Position numbers and translations under genes: made by a program. DNA of 64,000 nucleotides from Roseomonas genomospecies 6 (lineage in GTDB: Bacteria > Pseudomonadota > Alphaproteobacteria > Azospirillales > Azospirillaceae): NCBI RefSeq assembly GCF_008365375.1, contig NZ_QOKW01000001.1, positions 434,001 to 498,000 on the forward strand, in the 5' to 3' direction. Every line of letters starts with the position of its first letter. Within the stretch, counting starts at the first letter, position 1. This document shows, piece by piece, positions 1 to 8,541 of this stretch. The notes below the pieces were generated by a model. That model did not search any database. It had not been told where the DNA came from and was given only the letters and a program-made list of their open reading frames with translations.

Positions 1-745
1 GAGCGACCGCTCCCCAGACCAGCGGCCAGGGACCACGCAGGAAGCGACGCAGCCCTTCGGTCTTCGCCGGGGCGCCCTCGATCAGGCGGCCGTGGCGCCG
101 CTTCTCCAGCGCGAGGGTGCCGGCATAGACGGCGGCGAAAATGGCGAGGTTGACGGCCAGAGCCACCGGCCAGCCCCAGGCCGCGACCACCGATACCGGA
201 GCGGCGGTCCATTGCGCCTGCCACCAGGGCAGGTGATAGGCACCCAGCACCGAGCCGACGATGAAGAAGGCCAGCGTGACCACCATGCGCGTGCTGCCGC
301 CGCCCACCGTGAACAGCGTGCCCGAGGCGCAGCCGCCGCCCAACTGCATGCCGATGCCGAACAGGAAGGCGCCGGCCACCACCGACAGGCCGACCGGCGA
401 CACCAGCCCCTTCACCGGCGCGCCGAACAGCGTCCCGGCGGCCAGCACTGGGAAGAACAGCGCGCAGGCCACGGCCAGCATGACCATCTGCGCCCGCAGC
501 CCCGCCCCGCGCCGGTCCGCGATGAAGACGCGGAAGGCGGAGGTGAAGCCGAACAGCGCGTGGTACAGCACGATGCCCATGGCACCGCCCACCAGATAGA
601 GCGCCGCCTGCCGCCCCGACACGGCGTCGCCGATCCACAGCCCGCCGCCCACCAGGGCGAGCAGCGCCACGGCGACAACCCGCCAGTCGATTCCCGGCAG
701 AAGCGTGGCCGAACCCGCCGCCCGGCCCAGAGTCGTGTCCGTCAT
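1..745 (-). CDS. YeeE/YedE-family sulfur-compound transporter (partial, C-terminus off the window)
   Basis: Reading down from the ATG at 745 gives MTDTTLGRAAGSATLLPGID and then a very hydrophobic protein of at least 248 residues with about six membrane segments. The glycine-rich cysteine signature GIGMQLGGGCASGTLF near residue 135 is typical of the YeeE/YedE (DUF395, TsuA-like) family, inner-membrane proteins that import thiosulfate or related sulfur compounds. A GGAGTGCC ribosome-binding site lies just upstream of the start. The frame is still open at base 1, so the end is not in the window. The family assignment is fairly secure; the substrate is inferred from the family only. Confidence 0.8.
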   Translation of the reverse strand, partial: MTDTTLGRAAGSATLLPGIDWRVVAVALLALVGGGLWIGDAVSGRQAALYLVGGAMGIVLYHALFGFTSAFRVFIADRRGAGLRAQMVMLAVACALFFPVLAAGTLFGAPVKGLVSPVGLSVVAGAFLFGIGMQLGGGCASGTLFTVGGGSTRMVVTLAFFIVGSVLGAYHLPWWQAQWTAAPVSVVAAWGWPVALAVNLAIFAAVYAGTLALEKRRHGRLIEGAPAKTEGLRRFLRGPWPLVWGAVA

Positions 746-775
746 CCCGGCACTCCAATTAACGGAAAAACAGTG

Positions 776-788
776 TTATATAGGATAA
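776..788 (-). promoter_or_regulatory. AT-rich inverted repeat upstream of the YeeE gene
   Basis: TTATATAGGATAA has TTAT/ATAA arms around a 5-bp spacer and sits about 30 bp upstream of the YeeE/YedE start in an otherwise GC-rich gap. YeeE/YedE genes are often controlled by ArsR-type persulfide sensors such as BigR that bind AT-rich inverted repeats. Whether this is such an operator or simply part of the promoter cannot be told from sequence. Confidence 0.25.
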
Positions 789-882
789 TTCCCATCGGAT
801 GAGATGAGATAACGATCGGCGTTCTACAGGAAACCCCGATTCGCGCATCCCTGCCTTGCGTGCGGCGATGTAGATCCGGACC

Positions 883-2034
883 TCAGTTGTCCAGACCCTC
901 CAGGCTTGCCGGGGCGAAAGCGGCCCGCCAGCCCTCGCTGTGCCGGATGTCGCCGAAGGCGGGCAACACCAGTTCAGCGCCCGTGGCGGCCACCAGCGCC
1001 GTCAATTGGCGCAGCGTCGGGTGGACGTTCCAGCGCCGGTACCGCGCGCGGCCCGCATCGACCAGCGTCCGTGACGGCGTGCCGTCGGCGAGATAGCCGG
1101 TAAAGACGATTTCCGGCCCGCCCGGCCCGGCCCAACGCTCCACCAGCTCGGCGGCGGTGCCGCTGGTGGCGTTGGGGCCGGCGGCGAAGGTCACGTCGCG
1201 CGGGTCGCCCGGTTCCTTGGCGCGGTCGAGCAGCCGGCGCAGCCGTTCCTCCGCGCCGGGAAGCAGGGCGGTGTCGGCCTCCTCCAGCAGAAGGGCGATG
1301 GCGGCGCGGTGGGCCTCGTCGATGGCCGGGACGATTCCGTGATCCATCGCCCACAGCGCCATTTCCGGCCCGCGCCCGTCCGCCGCCACCGGGAACAGCG
1401 CGCCGCCTGCATGGAGGAAGGGCTCCAGCGCGCCCAGCCGCTCCGCCTGCGGGGTGTCGTCCAGCCCGTAGGAGGCGTCCAGGATCACGCGCCTCGCGGG
1501 CGGCGGCGGATCGAAGGGGAACAGGGCCGATTCGTCGGAATGGTCGCCCATATAGAGCAGCCCGCCATCCTCCGTTCCCAGGTGAATCCACACGCCGCCC
1601 GGCGCGTGGCCGGACCGCCCGGTGGTCACCGGCACGCCCTGGATCTCCACCGTTCCGCGGACCGGCAGCGGATGCGCCGCCACCGTCGGCGGCAGGAAGC
1701 GGGCGGCCAGCGGCGTGGCGTAGACCGGCGGGCTGCCGACCCGGTGGCGCAGGCGCAGGGCGCCGGCATGGTCGCCGTGGCTGTGGGTGATCAGGATGGC
1801 GTCCACCCGTCCGGCGGCGTCCAGGTGCGGCAGGCGCCCGGCGTCCGGCCCTTCGCCCAGGTCAAGCAGCAGCCGCGCCCCGCCGACCATCGCCAGGAAG
1901 CAGGCCGGTCCCTTGTCGCCCATCCCCGACAGGGCGCGCAGCCGGACCTTGCGTCCGCGCCCCACCGTAGCCCCCGCCGTAGCCCCCGTCATCGAGCCCG
2001 TCATTGCCCCCTTCATCGTAGCGTCACTTGACAT
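883..2034 (-). CDS. Metallo-beta-lactamase-fold hydrolase
   Basis: A 383-residue protein, counted from the ATG at 2034 (a GTG at 2052 is also possible). The metal-binding motif ITHSHGDHAG near residue 84 is the HxHxDH signature of the MBL superfamily, and the following GHAPGG, YMGDHSD and VILDASY segments fit the later metal ligands. The first 25 residues are an oddly repetitive Met/Thr/Gly/Ala stretch (MKGAMTGSMTGATAG), so the true start could lie further in. It is divergent from the ABC ATPase gene 65 bp away, so a functional link is possible. The family includes RNases, phosphodiesterases and lactonases; the specific substrate is unknown. Confidence 0.75.
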   Translation of the reverse strand: MSSDATMKGAMTGSMTGATAGATVGRGRKVRLRALSGMGDKGPACFLAMVGGARLLLDLGEGPDAGRLPHLDAAGRVDAILITHSHGDHAGALRLRHRVGSPPVYATPLAARFLPPTVAAHPLPVRGTVEIQGVPVTTGRSGHAPGGVWIHLGTEDGGLLYMGDHSDESALFPFDPPPPARRVILDASYGLDDTPQAERLGALEPFLHAGGALFPVAADGRGPEMALWAMDHGIVPAIDEAHRAAIALLLEEADTALLPGAEERLRRLLDRAKEPGDPRDVTFAAGPNATSGTAAELVERWAGPGGPEIVFTGYLADGTPSRTLVDAGRARYRRWNVHPTLRQLTALVAATGAELVLPAFGDIRHSEGWRAAFAPASLEGLDN

Positions 2035-2099
2035 CACGCCCCCGTTCCGCACTGTGCCAATCCCCTGCCGCCTTCCTGAATAGCGCGACTTCCGGTGCC

Positions 2100-3182
2100 A
2101 TGACCACTCAGACGCCCGCCCTCCTGATCGACGATGCTTCCCGCCACTATGCCGGGACGTCCGCGCCCGCGGTGGACGGCGTGACCATCGACGTGGCGGC
2201 GGGGGAGTTCCTGGCCCTGCTCGGTCCCTCGGGCTGCGGGAAGAGCACGCTTCTGCGCATGGTCGCCGGGTTCGAGCGGCTGGATGGCGGGCGCATCACG
2301 GTCGGCGGGCGCACCCTGTCCGGCCCCGGCACCCATGTCCCGCCGGAGGAGCGGCGGATCGGCCTCGTCTTCCAGTCCTACGCGCTGTGGCCGCACATGA
2401 CGGTGGCCGGCAACGTCGCCTACCCGCTGGAAACCGCCCGCGTTCCCCGCATGGAGCGCGAACAAAGGGTTCGCGCCGCGCTCGACACGGTGGGTCTGGC
2501 CGGTTTCGACGCGCGCCACCCCGCCGAGTTGTCGGGCGGCCAGCGGCAGCGCGTGGCGCTGGCCCGCTGTCTGGTGATGAGTCCGGAACTGATGCTGCTG
2601 GACGAGCCGCTCGCCAACCTCGACGTGCATCTGCGCGCGGCGATGGAGGAGGAGTTCGCGGATTTCCACGCCAAGACCGGCGCCACCATGGTCTATGTCA
2701 CCCACGATCAGGCGGAGGCGATGGCGCTGGCGTCGCGCATCGCCGTGCTGGACCACGGGCGGCTGGCCCAGGTGGCGGCCCCAAGGACGCTCTACCGGGA
2801 GCCCGCGACCCGCATGGTCGCCGGCTTCGTCGGCCAGGGCGCGGTGGTGGACGGCATGGTGGCCGGACCGGCTGCCGAAGGGCGCGTGCGCGTGCGCCTG
2901 TTCGGGGCGGAGGCCCTGGTCCGCTGCCGCCCCGGCCAGCCGGAAGGCCCGGCTCTGGTCTGCCTGCGGCCCGAAGATTTGGAGCCGGCCCCGGACGGCC
3001 CCATCGCCGCGACGGTGGTCCGCGCCGCCTACAAGGGCGGCTTCGTGCTGGTGGAGGCCGAACCGCTGGCCGCACCGGGGGTGCGGCTGTCGCTGCGGGT
3101 GACGGGTGACGCCCAGGTGGCACCGGGCGAGGCCCTGCGCCTTGCGGTCCGCGACGGGTGGGTGGTGCCGGAGGGGGTGTGA
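2100..3182 (+). CDS. ABC transporter ATP-binding protein, iron(III)/aminoethylphosphonate/polyamine type
   Basis: A 360-residue importer ATPase. Walker A is GPSGCGKST (about residue 42), the signature is LSGGQRQRVALARC (about 142) and Walker B is LMLLDEPLANLD (about 165), followed by the H-loop YVTHDQAEAM. The C-terminal 110 residues form a TOBE-like regulatory domain, as in FbpC and PotA. The ATG at 2100 is preferred because the upstream extension has no family similarity. It converges on the permease gene, ending 22 bp from that gene's end, instead of lying in the same operon. It should energise the permease and binding protein encoded at 3205-6005. Confidence 0.88.
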   Translation: MTTQTPALLIDDASRHYAGTSAPAVDGVTIDVAAGEFLALLGPSGCGKSTLLRMVAGFERLDGGRITVGGRTLSGPGTHVPPEERRIGLVFQSYALWPHMTVAGNVAYPLETARVPRMEREQRVRAALDTVGLAGFDARHPAELSGGQRQRVALARCLVMSPELMLLDEPLANLDVHLRAAMEEEFADFHAKTGATMVYVTHDQAEAMALASRIAVLDHGRLAQVAAPRTLYREPATRMVAGFVGQGAVVDGMVAGPAAEGRVRVRLFGAEALVRCRPGQPEGPALVCLRPEDLEPAPDGPIAATVVRAAYKGGFVLVEAEPLAAPGVRLSLRVTGDAQVAPGEALRLAVRDGWVVPEGV

Positions 3183-3204
3183 GGGCGTTCGGGAGCCGGG
3201 CCCC

Positions 3205-4932
3205 TCACCCCCGCCACGGAATGATCCCCGCCGGCAGCCGCCGGCCCAGCCAGCCGACCGCCAGCAGCACCGCCACCACCACCGCGATGGTCACCACGCT
3301 CAGCGCGGCGGCGAGCGTCGGGCTGCCGCCCTCCTCCAGCGCGTAGACGACGACGCCCAGCGTCTCCCGCCCCTGCGACCAAAGCAGGATCGACACGGTC
3401 AGCTCGTTGAAGGCCGTCAGGAACACCAGCACGCCGCCCGCCGCCGCCGCGGGCGCCACCAGCGGGGCGACGATGGTGCGCAGGCGGCGCAGCGGACCGG
3501 CGCCGCAGGCGCGCGCCGCCTCCTCCATCGCCGGGTCCAGCGCGGCGCAGGCGGCCTGGGCGGGGCGCAGGGCCAGCGACAGGAAGCGCGCCAGATAGGC
3601 CGCCAGGATGATGCCCAGCGTGCCGTAGAGGCTCACCCCCAGCAGCGGCAACGGCTTCAGGAAGGCCAGGATGCAGCCGATCGCCAGCACCACGCCCGGG
3701 ACCGCGTGCGGCAGCTCGATCAGCACGCCGACCGCGCGGACCAGCCGCCCGCCCCGCCCCGGCCCGGCCATGGCGTGGGCCAGCGGGATCGCCAGCAGCG
3801 TCAGCAGCAGCGCCGCCACCCCCGACAGGGCGAAGGAGTTGGCGAAGGCCCGCCCCACCTGATCCAGCCCCAGAACCGTCGCGTAATGCGCCAGCGTCGC
3901 CGTCTCCGGCCCCAGCGGCAGGCCGTAGACCCGGATCAGGCTGGTCGAGACCAGCGCCGCCAGCGGCGCCGCCAGGATCAGCGCCACCACCACCCAGCAG
4001 AGGATCTCCATCGGCCGCCGCGCCCGGCCCAGCCGCAGCACCGCGGCGGGCGACGAGCCGCCGATCACCCGCGCGTCCACCCGCGCCTGGAGCGCCATTT
4101 GCGCGGCGATGCCGACGCACGCGATGGCACCGATCAGCACGGCCAGCACCGCAACCTCCGGCAGGACGGACGGGCCGAATCCCGCCAGACGGCGGTAGAT
4201 CAGCGTCGGCAGCACCGGAATCCCCGCCGGGATGCCGAGCAGCGCCGGGACCCCGAAATTGCCCAGTGCCGCGACGAAGGACAGGGCCAGCCCGGCGGCC
4301 AGCCCCGGCAGGCTGAGCGGCAGGACGATGGTGCGCAGCACCCGCCCGCGCCGGGCACCTGCCGCCTGCGCCGCCTCCACCAGATCGCGCGGCACGGCGC
4401 GCAGGGCGGCGCGCAACGCCAGGAAGACCAGCGGCGCGTGCTCGATCCCCATCACCAGGATCATCCCGGCGGAGGAATAGACGGGGTTCGGCGTGCCAGG
4501 CGCCGGTGCGAGGCCCAGCGGCTTCAGCAGCGGGCTGCCGGACCCGGCGAGGTGTATCCAGGACAGGGCGACGATCTGCGGCGGGATCATCAACGGCAGG
4601 ATCAGGCAGAAGGCCAGCGCCGTCCTGGCCCTCAGGTCGGTCAGCCCGCACAGCAGCGCGAAGGGCACGCCCAGCGCCGCCGCGACCAGCGTCGCCCCCG
4701 CCGCGATGGCGACGCTGTTCCCCGTGGCGCGCCATGTCATGGGGGAATTCAGCACACGGGTCAGCGCCGTCAGGTCGCCCGCGGCCATCGGCCCGGCGAC
4801 CTCCCACACCAGCCGCAGGATCGGCAGCAGGACGATCAGCCCGGCCAGCGCGAACAGCAGCGGCGCGCCGGAAACGGAAAAACGACCGGCGGCCCGGAAA
4901 GGCCGCCGGTCGGACGCTGTGGCAAGACTCAT
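3205..4932 (-). CDS. ABC transporter permease, two permease units fused in one chain
   Basis: A 575-residue integral membrane protein with about twelve transmembrane segments. It has two copies of the cytoplasmic EAA loop that contacts the ATPase: DLVEAAQAAGARRGRVLRTI in the first half and MEEAARACGAGPLRRLRTIV in the second. Such doubled permeases are typical of the ferric-iron (FbpB) and 2-aminoethylphosphonate transporter group. The ATG at 4932 is preferred to the TTG at 4938. It lies directly downstream of the binding-protein gene, and the short gap is filled by a 17-bp tandem repeat carrying AGGCGG-like ribosome-binding sequences. Substrate inferred only to subfamily level. Confidence 0.88.
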   Translation of the reverse strand: MSLATASDRRPFRAAGRFSVSGAPLLFALAGLIVLLPILRLVWEVAGPMAAGDLTALTRVLNSPMTWRATGNSVAIAAGATLVAAALGVPFALLCGLTDLRARTALAFCLILPLMIPPQIVALSWIHLAGSGSPLLKPLGLAPAPGTPNPVYSSAGMILVMGIEHAPLVFLALRAALRAVPRDLVEAAQAAGARRGRVLRTIVLPLSLPGLAAGLALSFVAALGNFGVPALLGIPAGIPVLPTLIYRRLAGFGPSVLPEVAVLAVLIGAIACVGIAAQMALQARVDARVIGGSSPAAVLRLGRARRPMEILCWVVVALILAAPLAALVSTSLIRVYGLPLGPETATLAHYATVLGLDQVGRAFANSFALSGVAALLLTLLAIPLAHAMAGPGRGGRLVRAVGVLIELPHAVPGVVLAIGCILAFLKPLPLLGVSLYGTLGIILAAYLARFLSLALRPAQAACAALDPAMEEAARACGAGPLRRLRTIVAPLVAPAAAAGGVLVFLTAFNELTVSILLWSQGRETLGVVVYALEEGGSPTLAAALSVVTIAVVVAVLLAVGWLGRRLPAGIIPWRG

Positions 4933-4933
4933 T

Positions 4934-4994
4934 CTCAACCGCCTGATGGGCTCAACCGCCTGATGGGCTCAACCGCCTGATGGGCTCAACCGCC
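4934..4994. repeat. 17-bp tandem repeat, three full copies plus a partial
   Basis: The unit CTCAACCGCCTGATGGG occurs at 4934-4950, 4951-4967 and 4968-4984, and the first ten bases recur at 4985-4994 inside the last codons of the binding-protein gene. The array fills the whole gap between the binding-protein stop codon and the permease start. Read on the minus strand each unit contains AGGCGG, a possible ribosome-binding site. Confidence 0.95.
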
Positions 4995-6005
4995 GAACAG
5001 GTCGGCGAAGGCCTTCTTGTTGGCGTCGTCGTCCTTCAGCGCCTTGGCCGGATCATAAGGCATCAGCGTGACGAGCGACGGGTCGGGGAAGCCGGCGGGC
5101 GCCGCCACGCCCGGCAGCGCCGGAAGGAAGCCCTGGCGGGAGGCAAGCTCCTGCCCGTCCTTGCTCAGCAGGAAGGCGATGAAGGCCTTCGCGGCCTCCG
5201 GGTTCCTGGCGGTGTTCAGGATGGCGACCGGCTCGGTCACCGCGCTGACGCCCTCCTTGGGGAAGACGAAGGCGACGGGAGCGCCCTTGGCCTGCTCGCG
5301 GATCGGCAGATAGTCGACGATGACGCCGTACAGCTTCTCGCCGCTGGCCACCGACTTCAGGATGCCGCCGTTGCCCTTGGCCGCGGTGGTGCCGTTGGCC
5401 TGGAGCTTCTCGTAGAAGGCCATGCCCAGATCCGGCTGCTCCTTGACGGCGGCCATATGGATGGCGGCGGCACCGGAATAGAGCGGGCTGGGCATCACGG
5501 TGGTGCCCTTGGCCTCCGGCTTCAGCAGATCGAGCCAGGAGGACGGCTTCATCGGGGCCGCCGTGTTGTAGGCGATGCCGGTGGTGATCAGCTTGGTGCC
5601 GAACCACATGCCGTCCGGATCGTGCGTGCCGGGGCGGTAGCCCTGGACCGGCGCGTCCTTGTAGGCCAGCAGGCGCTTCTCCGCCTTCAGCGACTCCATG
5701 GTCACGGCGTCGGCGATCAGCAGCAGGTCGGCCTGCGGGCTGCCCGCGGCGATCTCCGCGCGGAGCTTGTTCATCAGCTCCGTCGTGCCGCTGCGGACCC
5801 ATTCCACCTCGACGCCGGGGTTCTTGGCCTTGAAGGCGTCCACCGTCTGCTTCGCGTCGGCTTCGAGCTGCGAAGTGTAGAGCACCAGCTTGCCGGCCGG
5901 CTTCTCCGGGGCGGCCTGCGCCGGCAGGGCCAGCAGCAGCGCGCCCGCGACGGCGCTTATGAGTGTGGTGCCGATGAGGGCGAGCCGTGTGCGCTTGGCC
6001 TTCAT
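4986..6005 (-). CDS. ABC transporter periplasmic substrate-binding protein
   Basis: A 339-residue protein with a clear Sec signal peptide (MKAKRTRLALIGTTLISAVA, cleavage after AQA near residue 31). The mature protein begins KLVLYTSQLEADAKQTVDAF, the usual first strand of type-2 binding proteins in the ferric-iron and aminoethylphosphonate families. WFGTKLITTGIAYNT and SPLYSGAAAIHMAAV match conserved ligand-cleft segments. The adjacent C-terminal tyrosine pair common in true iron-binding FbpA proteins is not evident, so a phosphonate or another organic anion is as likely as iron. A GGGAGAC ribosome-binding site precedes the ATG. First gene of a minus-strand pair with the fused permease. Confidence 0.87.
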   Translation of the reverse strand: MKAKRTRLALIGTTLISAVAGALLLALPAQAAPEKPAGKLVLYTSQLEADAKQTVDAFKAKNPGVEVEWVRSGTTELMNKLRAEIAAGSPQADLLLIADAVTMESLKAEKRLLAYKDAPVQGYRPGTHDPDGMWFGTKLITTGIAYNTAAPMKPSSWLDLLKPEAKGTTVMPSPLYSGAAAIHMAAVKEQPDLGMAFYEKLQANGTTAAKGNGGILKSVASGEKLYGVIVDYLPIREQAKGAPVAFVFPKEGVSAVTEPVAILNTARNPEAAKAFIAFLLSKDGQELASRQGFLPALPGVAAPAGFPDPSLVTLMPYDPAKALKDDDANKKAFADLFGG

Positions 6006-6126
6006 GTCTCCCGATCCCTTCTCTTGTCGTTTCCGCCGGTCCGGAGTTCTCCGGTATGCGAAGGCCCTTGTTTACGCCACAACAATGACAGCCGCGTGAC
6101 GGCGGCGTCTCCTGCGGTTTCGAGCG

Positions 6127-6555
6127 TCATAGCCGATCGGGGCGGTCCTGGGAAAGGGGGCGGGCGGCGGCGAGCGTGTCCTCGGTGGCGTCCAGCGCGT
6201 TCCGGGTGGCTTCCAACCGGTCGGCGGACCGGGCCATGGCGCAGGCGCTCCGGCGCAGGCGGCCCAGACTGTGGACCATGCGTTCCACCGCCATGCTCCG
6301 GCGTTGCGCGGCGCAGGCCGAAGGGGCGCCGGCATCGTCCGGCACGGCGAACAGACGCGCCGGACACGCCGCCAGCAAGGACGTAAGCTCCAGCCTCACG
6401 GCATTATCGCGGACGGCGCGCACGCGTTGGACCAGTTCGGCCAGGGAAATGTCCCGGCACAGCCCGCGGCACCACAGCGAGCCGCTGTCCGACCGCATGC
6501 AGAAGCCGCAACCCGTCTCCTCGTTCCACAGACGTTTGGCGGTTTGTGCCGGCAT
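6127..6555 (-). CDS. Hypothetical protein with N-terminal cysteine cluster
   Basis: 142 residues from the ATG at 6555, chosen because GAGGTGGAGC sits immediately upstream; a longer open frame to 6783 has no such signal. The N-terminal part holds a tight cysteine group (GCGFCMRSDSGSLWCRGLC), which could bind a metal. The rest is Ala/Arg-rich and predicted helical, with heptad-like spacing (RLEATRNALDATEDTLAAAR). No family recognised. It is divergent from the SelW-like CxxC gene at 6746, so the two may share a regulatory region. Confidence 0.55.
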   Translation of the reverse strand: MPAQTAKRLWNEETGCGFCMRSDSGSLWCRGLCRDISLAELVQRVRAVRDNAVRLELTSLLAACPARLFAVPDDAGAPSACAAQRRSMAVERMVHSLGRLRRSACAMARSADRLEATRNALDATEDTLAAARPLSQDRPDRL

Positions 6556-6745
6556 GCTCCACCTCGACGATCCGTCCCCAGCAAACCCCTGGACGGCATC
6601 ACAAAGCAAAGCGTCATTGGCGATACCGCTCTCTGGGGATGCCGGCGGCGCTTCCACTTCGAAAGTAAGGCGTCGAAGGGTTGGAAGCCGCGCCGGACGG
6701 CGGCACATATGCCTGCGAACCCCAGCCGCCGAACTCCACAGGAGC

Positions 6746-7063
6746 ATGGACGTGACCCGCAGCGAAGCCCCGGACCGGCCCAATCTTCAAATCGAGTACT
6801 GCCGCCAGTGCCGATGGATGCTGCGCGCCGCCTGGATGGCGCAGGAGCTTCTGACCACCTTCGAGGACGAACTGGGCGGGGTCACCCTGATTCCCGGCAC
6901 GGGCGGGATCTTCGTCGTGCGCAGCGGCGACGCCGTGGTCTGGTCGCGCAAGGAGGAGGGGCGTTTTCCCGACATCACGGAACTGAAGCAACGGGTGCGC
7001 GACCGCATCGCCCCCGAGAAGCCCCTGGGCCACGCCGACCGCAAGCGGCCGGCGGACCCATGA
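6746..7063 (+). CDS. SelT/SelW/SelH-like (Rdx family) CxxC protein
   Basis: 105 residues. The start at 6746 is set by CAGGAGC just upstream. LQIEYCRQCRWMLRAAWMAQ carries the CxxC redox motif on the first strand-helix turn that defines the Rdx (SelW-like) thioredoxin-fold family. The later segment GGIFVVRSGDAVVWSRKEEG and the C-terminal 'GRFPDITELKQRVRD' helix are also family features. The bacterial function is unclear; a role in thiol redox control is assumed. It ends 10 bp from the convergent carboxypeptidase gene. Confidence 0.85.
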   Translation: MDVTRSEAPDRPNLQIEYCRQCRWMLRAAWMAQELLTTFEDELGGVTLIPGTGGIFVVRSGDAVVWSRKEEGRFPDITELKQRVRDRIAPEKPLGHADRKRPADP

Positions 7064-7073
7064 GGGGCAAGCC

Positions 7074-8177
7074 TTATCGGACGGCCTTCACGTCGGTGAC
7101 GGCCACCGTCTGCTTGGCCGGCCCGGTGCCGAAGCCCCGCTCCAGCAGTTCGGCGACCTCGCGGTCGCGGGCGGCGGCGGTGGTGCCGCCCAGAACGACG
7201 GCGACCAGACGCTGGCCGTTGCGGCTGGCGCTGCCGGCGAGGTTGAAGCCGCTGAGGTTGATGAAGCCCGTCTTGATGCCGTCATAACCCTCCACCCGGC
7301 CCAGCAGCCGGTTGTGGCCGGGAACCACCGTGCCGTTCCAGTCGAAGCGCGTGCGCGAGAAATAGGCGTACTCCCGCGCCGGACGGGCCACGATGGCGCG
7401 CGACAGGCGGGCCATGTCGCGGGCCGTGGTGCGCTGCTCCTTGTGCGGCAGGCCGGAGGCGTTGCGGAAGGTGGTGCTGGTCATGCCCAGCGCCTGCGCC
7501 TTGTCCGTCATCATCTCGGCGAAGCGCTCCTCGCTGCCGCCCAGCGCCTCCGCCAGGACGACGGCGACGTCGTTGGCGGACTTCACGGTCAGGGCCAGGA
7601 TCGCGTCCTCCACCCGGATGGTGGAGCCGACGGCGAGGTTCAGGCGCGACGGCTTCTGGTTGGTGGCGTGGCGCGACACCGGGAGTTCCTGGTCCAGCCG
7701 CAGCGTGCCCCGCTCCAGCGCTTCGAAGGTCAGGAGCAGGGTCATCATCTTGGTCAGCGACGCCGGATAGGTCGGCGTGTCGGCGTTCTCCGAATCGAGG
7801 ACCCGGCCCGACTGCGCGTCCATCAGCACATAGGCGTGGACCGGGCGGAAGACGGTGGCGCCCGCCGCGGTGCCGACGGCGGCCCCGGCGGCGATGCGGC
7901 CCGCGCGGCCCCGCGCCTTGGCCGTCCGGTGGGCGGCAGCCTTGCGGACCACGGGCTTGTGGACGGCGGCGGGCTTCGCCGCAACCTTGGGTGCCGCCTT
8001 GGGAGCGGGCTTGGCAACCGTCTTGGCGACCACCTTGGCGGCGGGTTTGGGCGCGTCCTTGCGCGCCGTCTCCTGGGCGGCCTTGGCGAAGGCATCCGCA
8101 GGGTTGACGGCGACGGGCGTGGCGACGGCCAGGGATAGGAGCAACGGCAGGACGAAACCGTACGGCGAACGCGGCAT
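7074..8177 (-). CDS. D-alanyl-D-alanine carboxypeptidase (penicillin-binding protein, peptidase S11)
   Basis: 367 residues with a signal peptide at the N-terminus. The three catalytic motifs of the S11 family are all present: the SxxK box in YPASLTKMM (about residue 140), the SxN box in VKSANDVAV and the KTG box in YDGIKTGFI. It should trim the terminal D-Ala from peptidoglycan stem peptides in the periplasm. Between the signal peptide and the catalytic domain lies a 60-residue Ala/Lys/Pro-rich segment (KPAAKVVAKTVAKPAPKAAP) resembling histone H1-like tails, which may bind wall polymers or the envelope surface. It is divergent from the L,D-transpeptidase gene, so two alternative cross-link-shaping enzymes sit side by side. 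Confidence 0.92.
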   Translation of the reverse strand: MPRSPYGFVLPLLLSLAVATPVAVNPADAFAKAAQETARKDAPKPAAKVVAKTVAKPAPKAAPKVAAKPAAVHKPVVRKAAAHRTAKARGRAGRIAAGAAVGTAAGATVFRPVHAYVLMDAQSGRVLDSENADTPTYPASLTKMMTLLLTFEALERGTLRLDQELPVSRHATNQKPSRLNLAVGSTIRVEDAILALTVKSANDVAVVLAEALGGSEERFAEMMTDKAQALGMTSTTFRNASGLPHKEQRTTARDMARLSRAIVARPAREYAYFSRTRFDWNGTVVPGHNRLLGRVEGYDGIKTGFINLSGFNLAGSASRNGQRLVAVVLGGTTAAARDREVAELLERGFGTGPAKQTVAVTDVKAVR

Positions 8178-8541
8178 GATGGCGACCGGATGGAGAGGTG
8201 GTCGCCTCCTCTACCCTGAAAGCGGTTAACAAAAAATGTGTCGAATCTCCGGCGGTTTGAGAGATTTTGCGGTTCCCGCGCTCCCGCCGCCATTTACCAA
8301 TCGACCGCTCAGGCCTTCCGGTGCCCCCTCTCCTTTTGACTGTGTCGCGGCAGCCACGCCCCTGTGCACATTGTGGCACAGAAGCATCAATCTGCCCGAT
8401 GTCACTTGTGCGGCGCCGCCGCGGGCGTCAGATGTCTTATGCCGAAAGGGCGCTGGTTCCCGCGTGACGTCCGTGCGACCTCACGTATGGACAGAGCCTT
8501 TCGTTAGCCGTCTGTTCATCGCCGCGTGGGATGCTTCGATT
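8178..8541. other. Divergent intergenic region between two peptidoglycan genes
   Basis: A 364-bp gap between the starts of the carboxypeptidase (minus) and the L,D-transpeptidase (plus). It holds no convincing gene. The part near 8225-8250 is AT-richer than its surroundings and probably carries the carboxypeptidase promoter. A TTGACT hexamer near 8335 is a possible -35 for the transpeptidase. No clear operator palindrome was seen. Confidence 0.4.

Noticed and set aside
6271..7287. Plus-strand frame spanning the SelW-like gene in another phase
   Set aside because: Arg/His/Pro-rich, no domain, and incompatible with the SelW-like and carboxypeptidase genes it overlaps.
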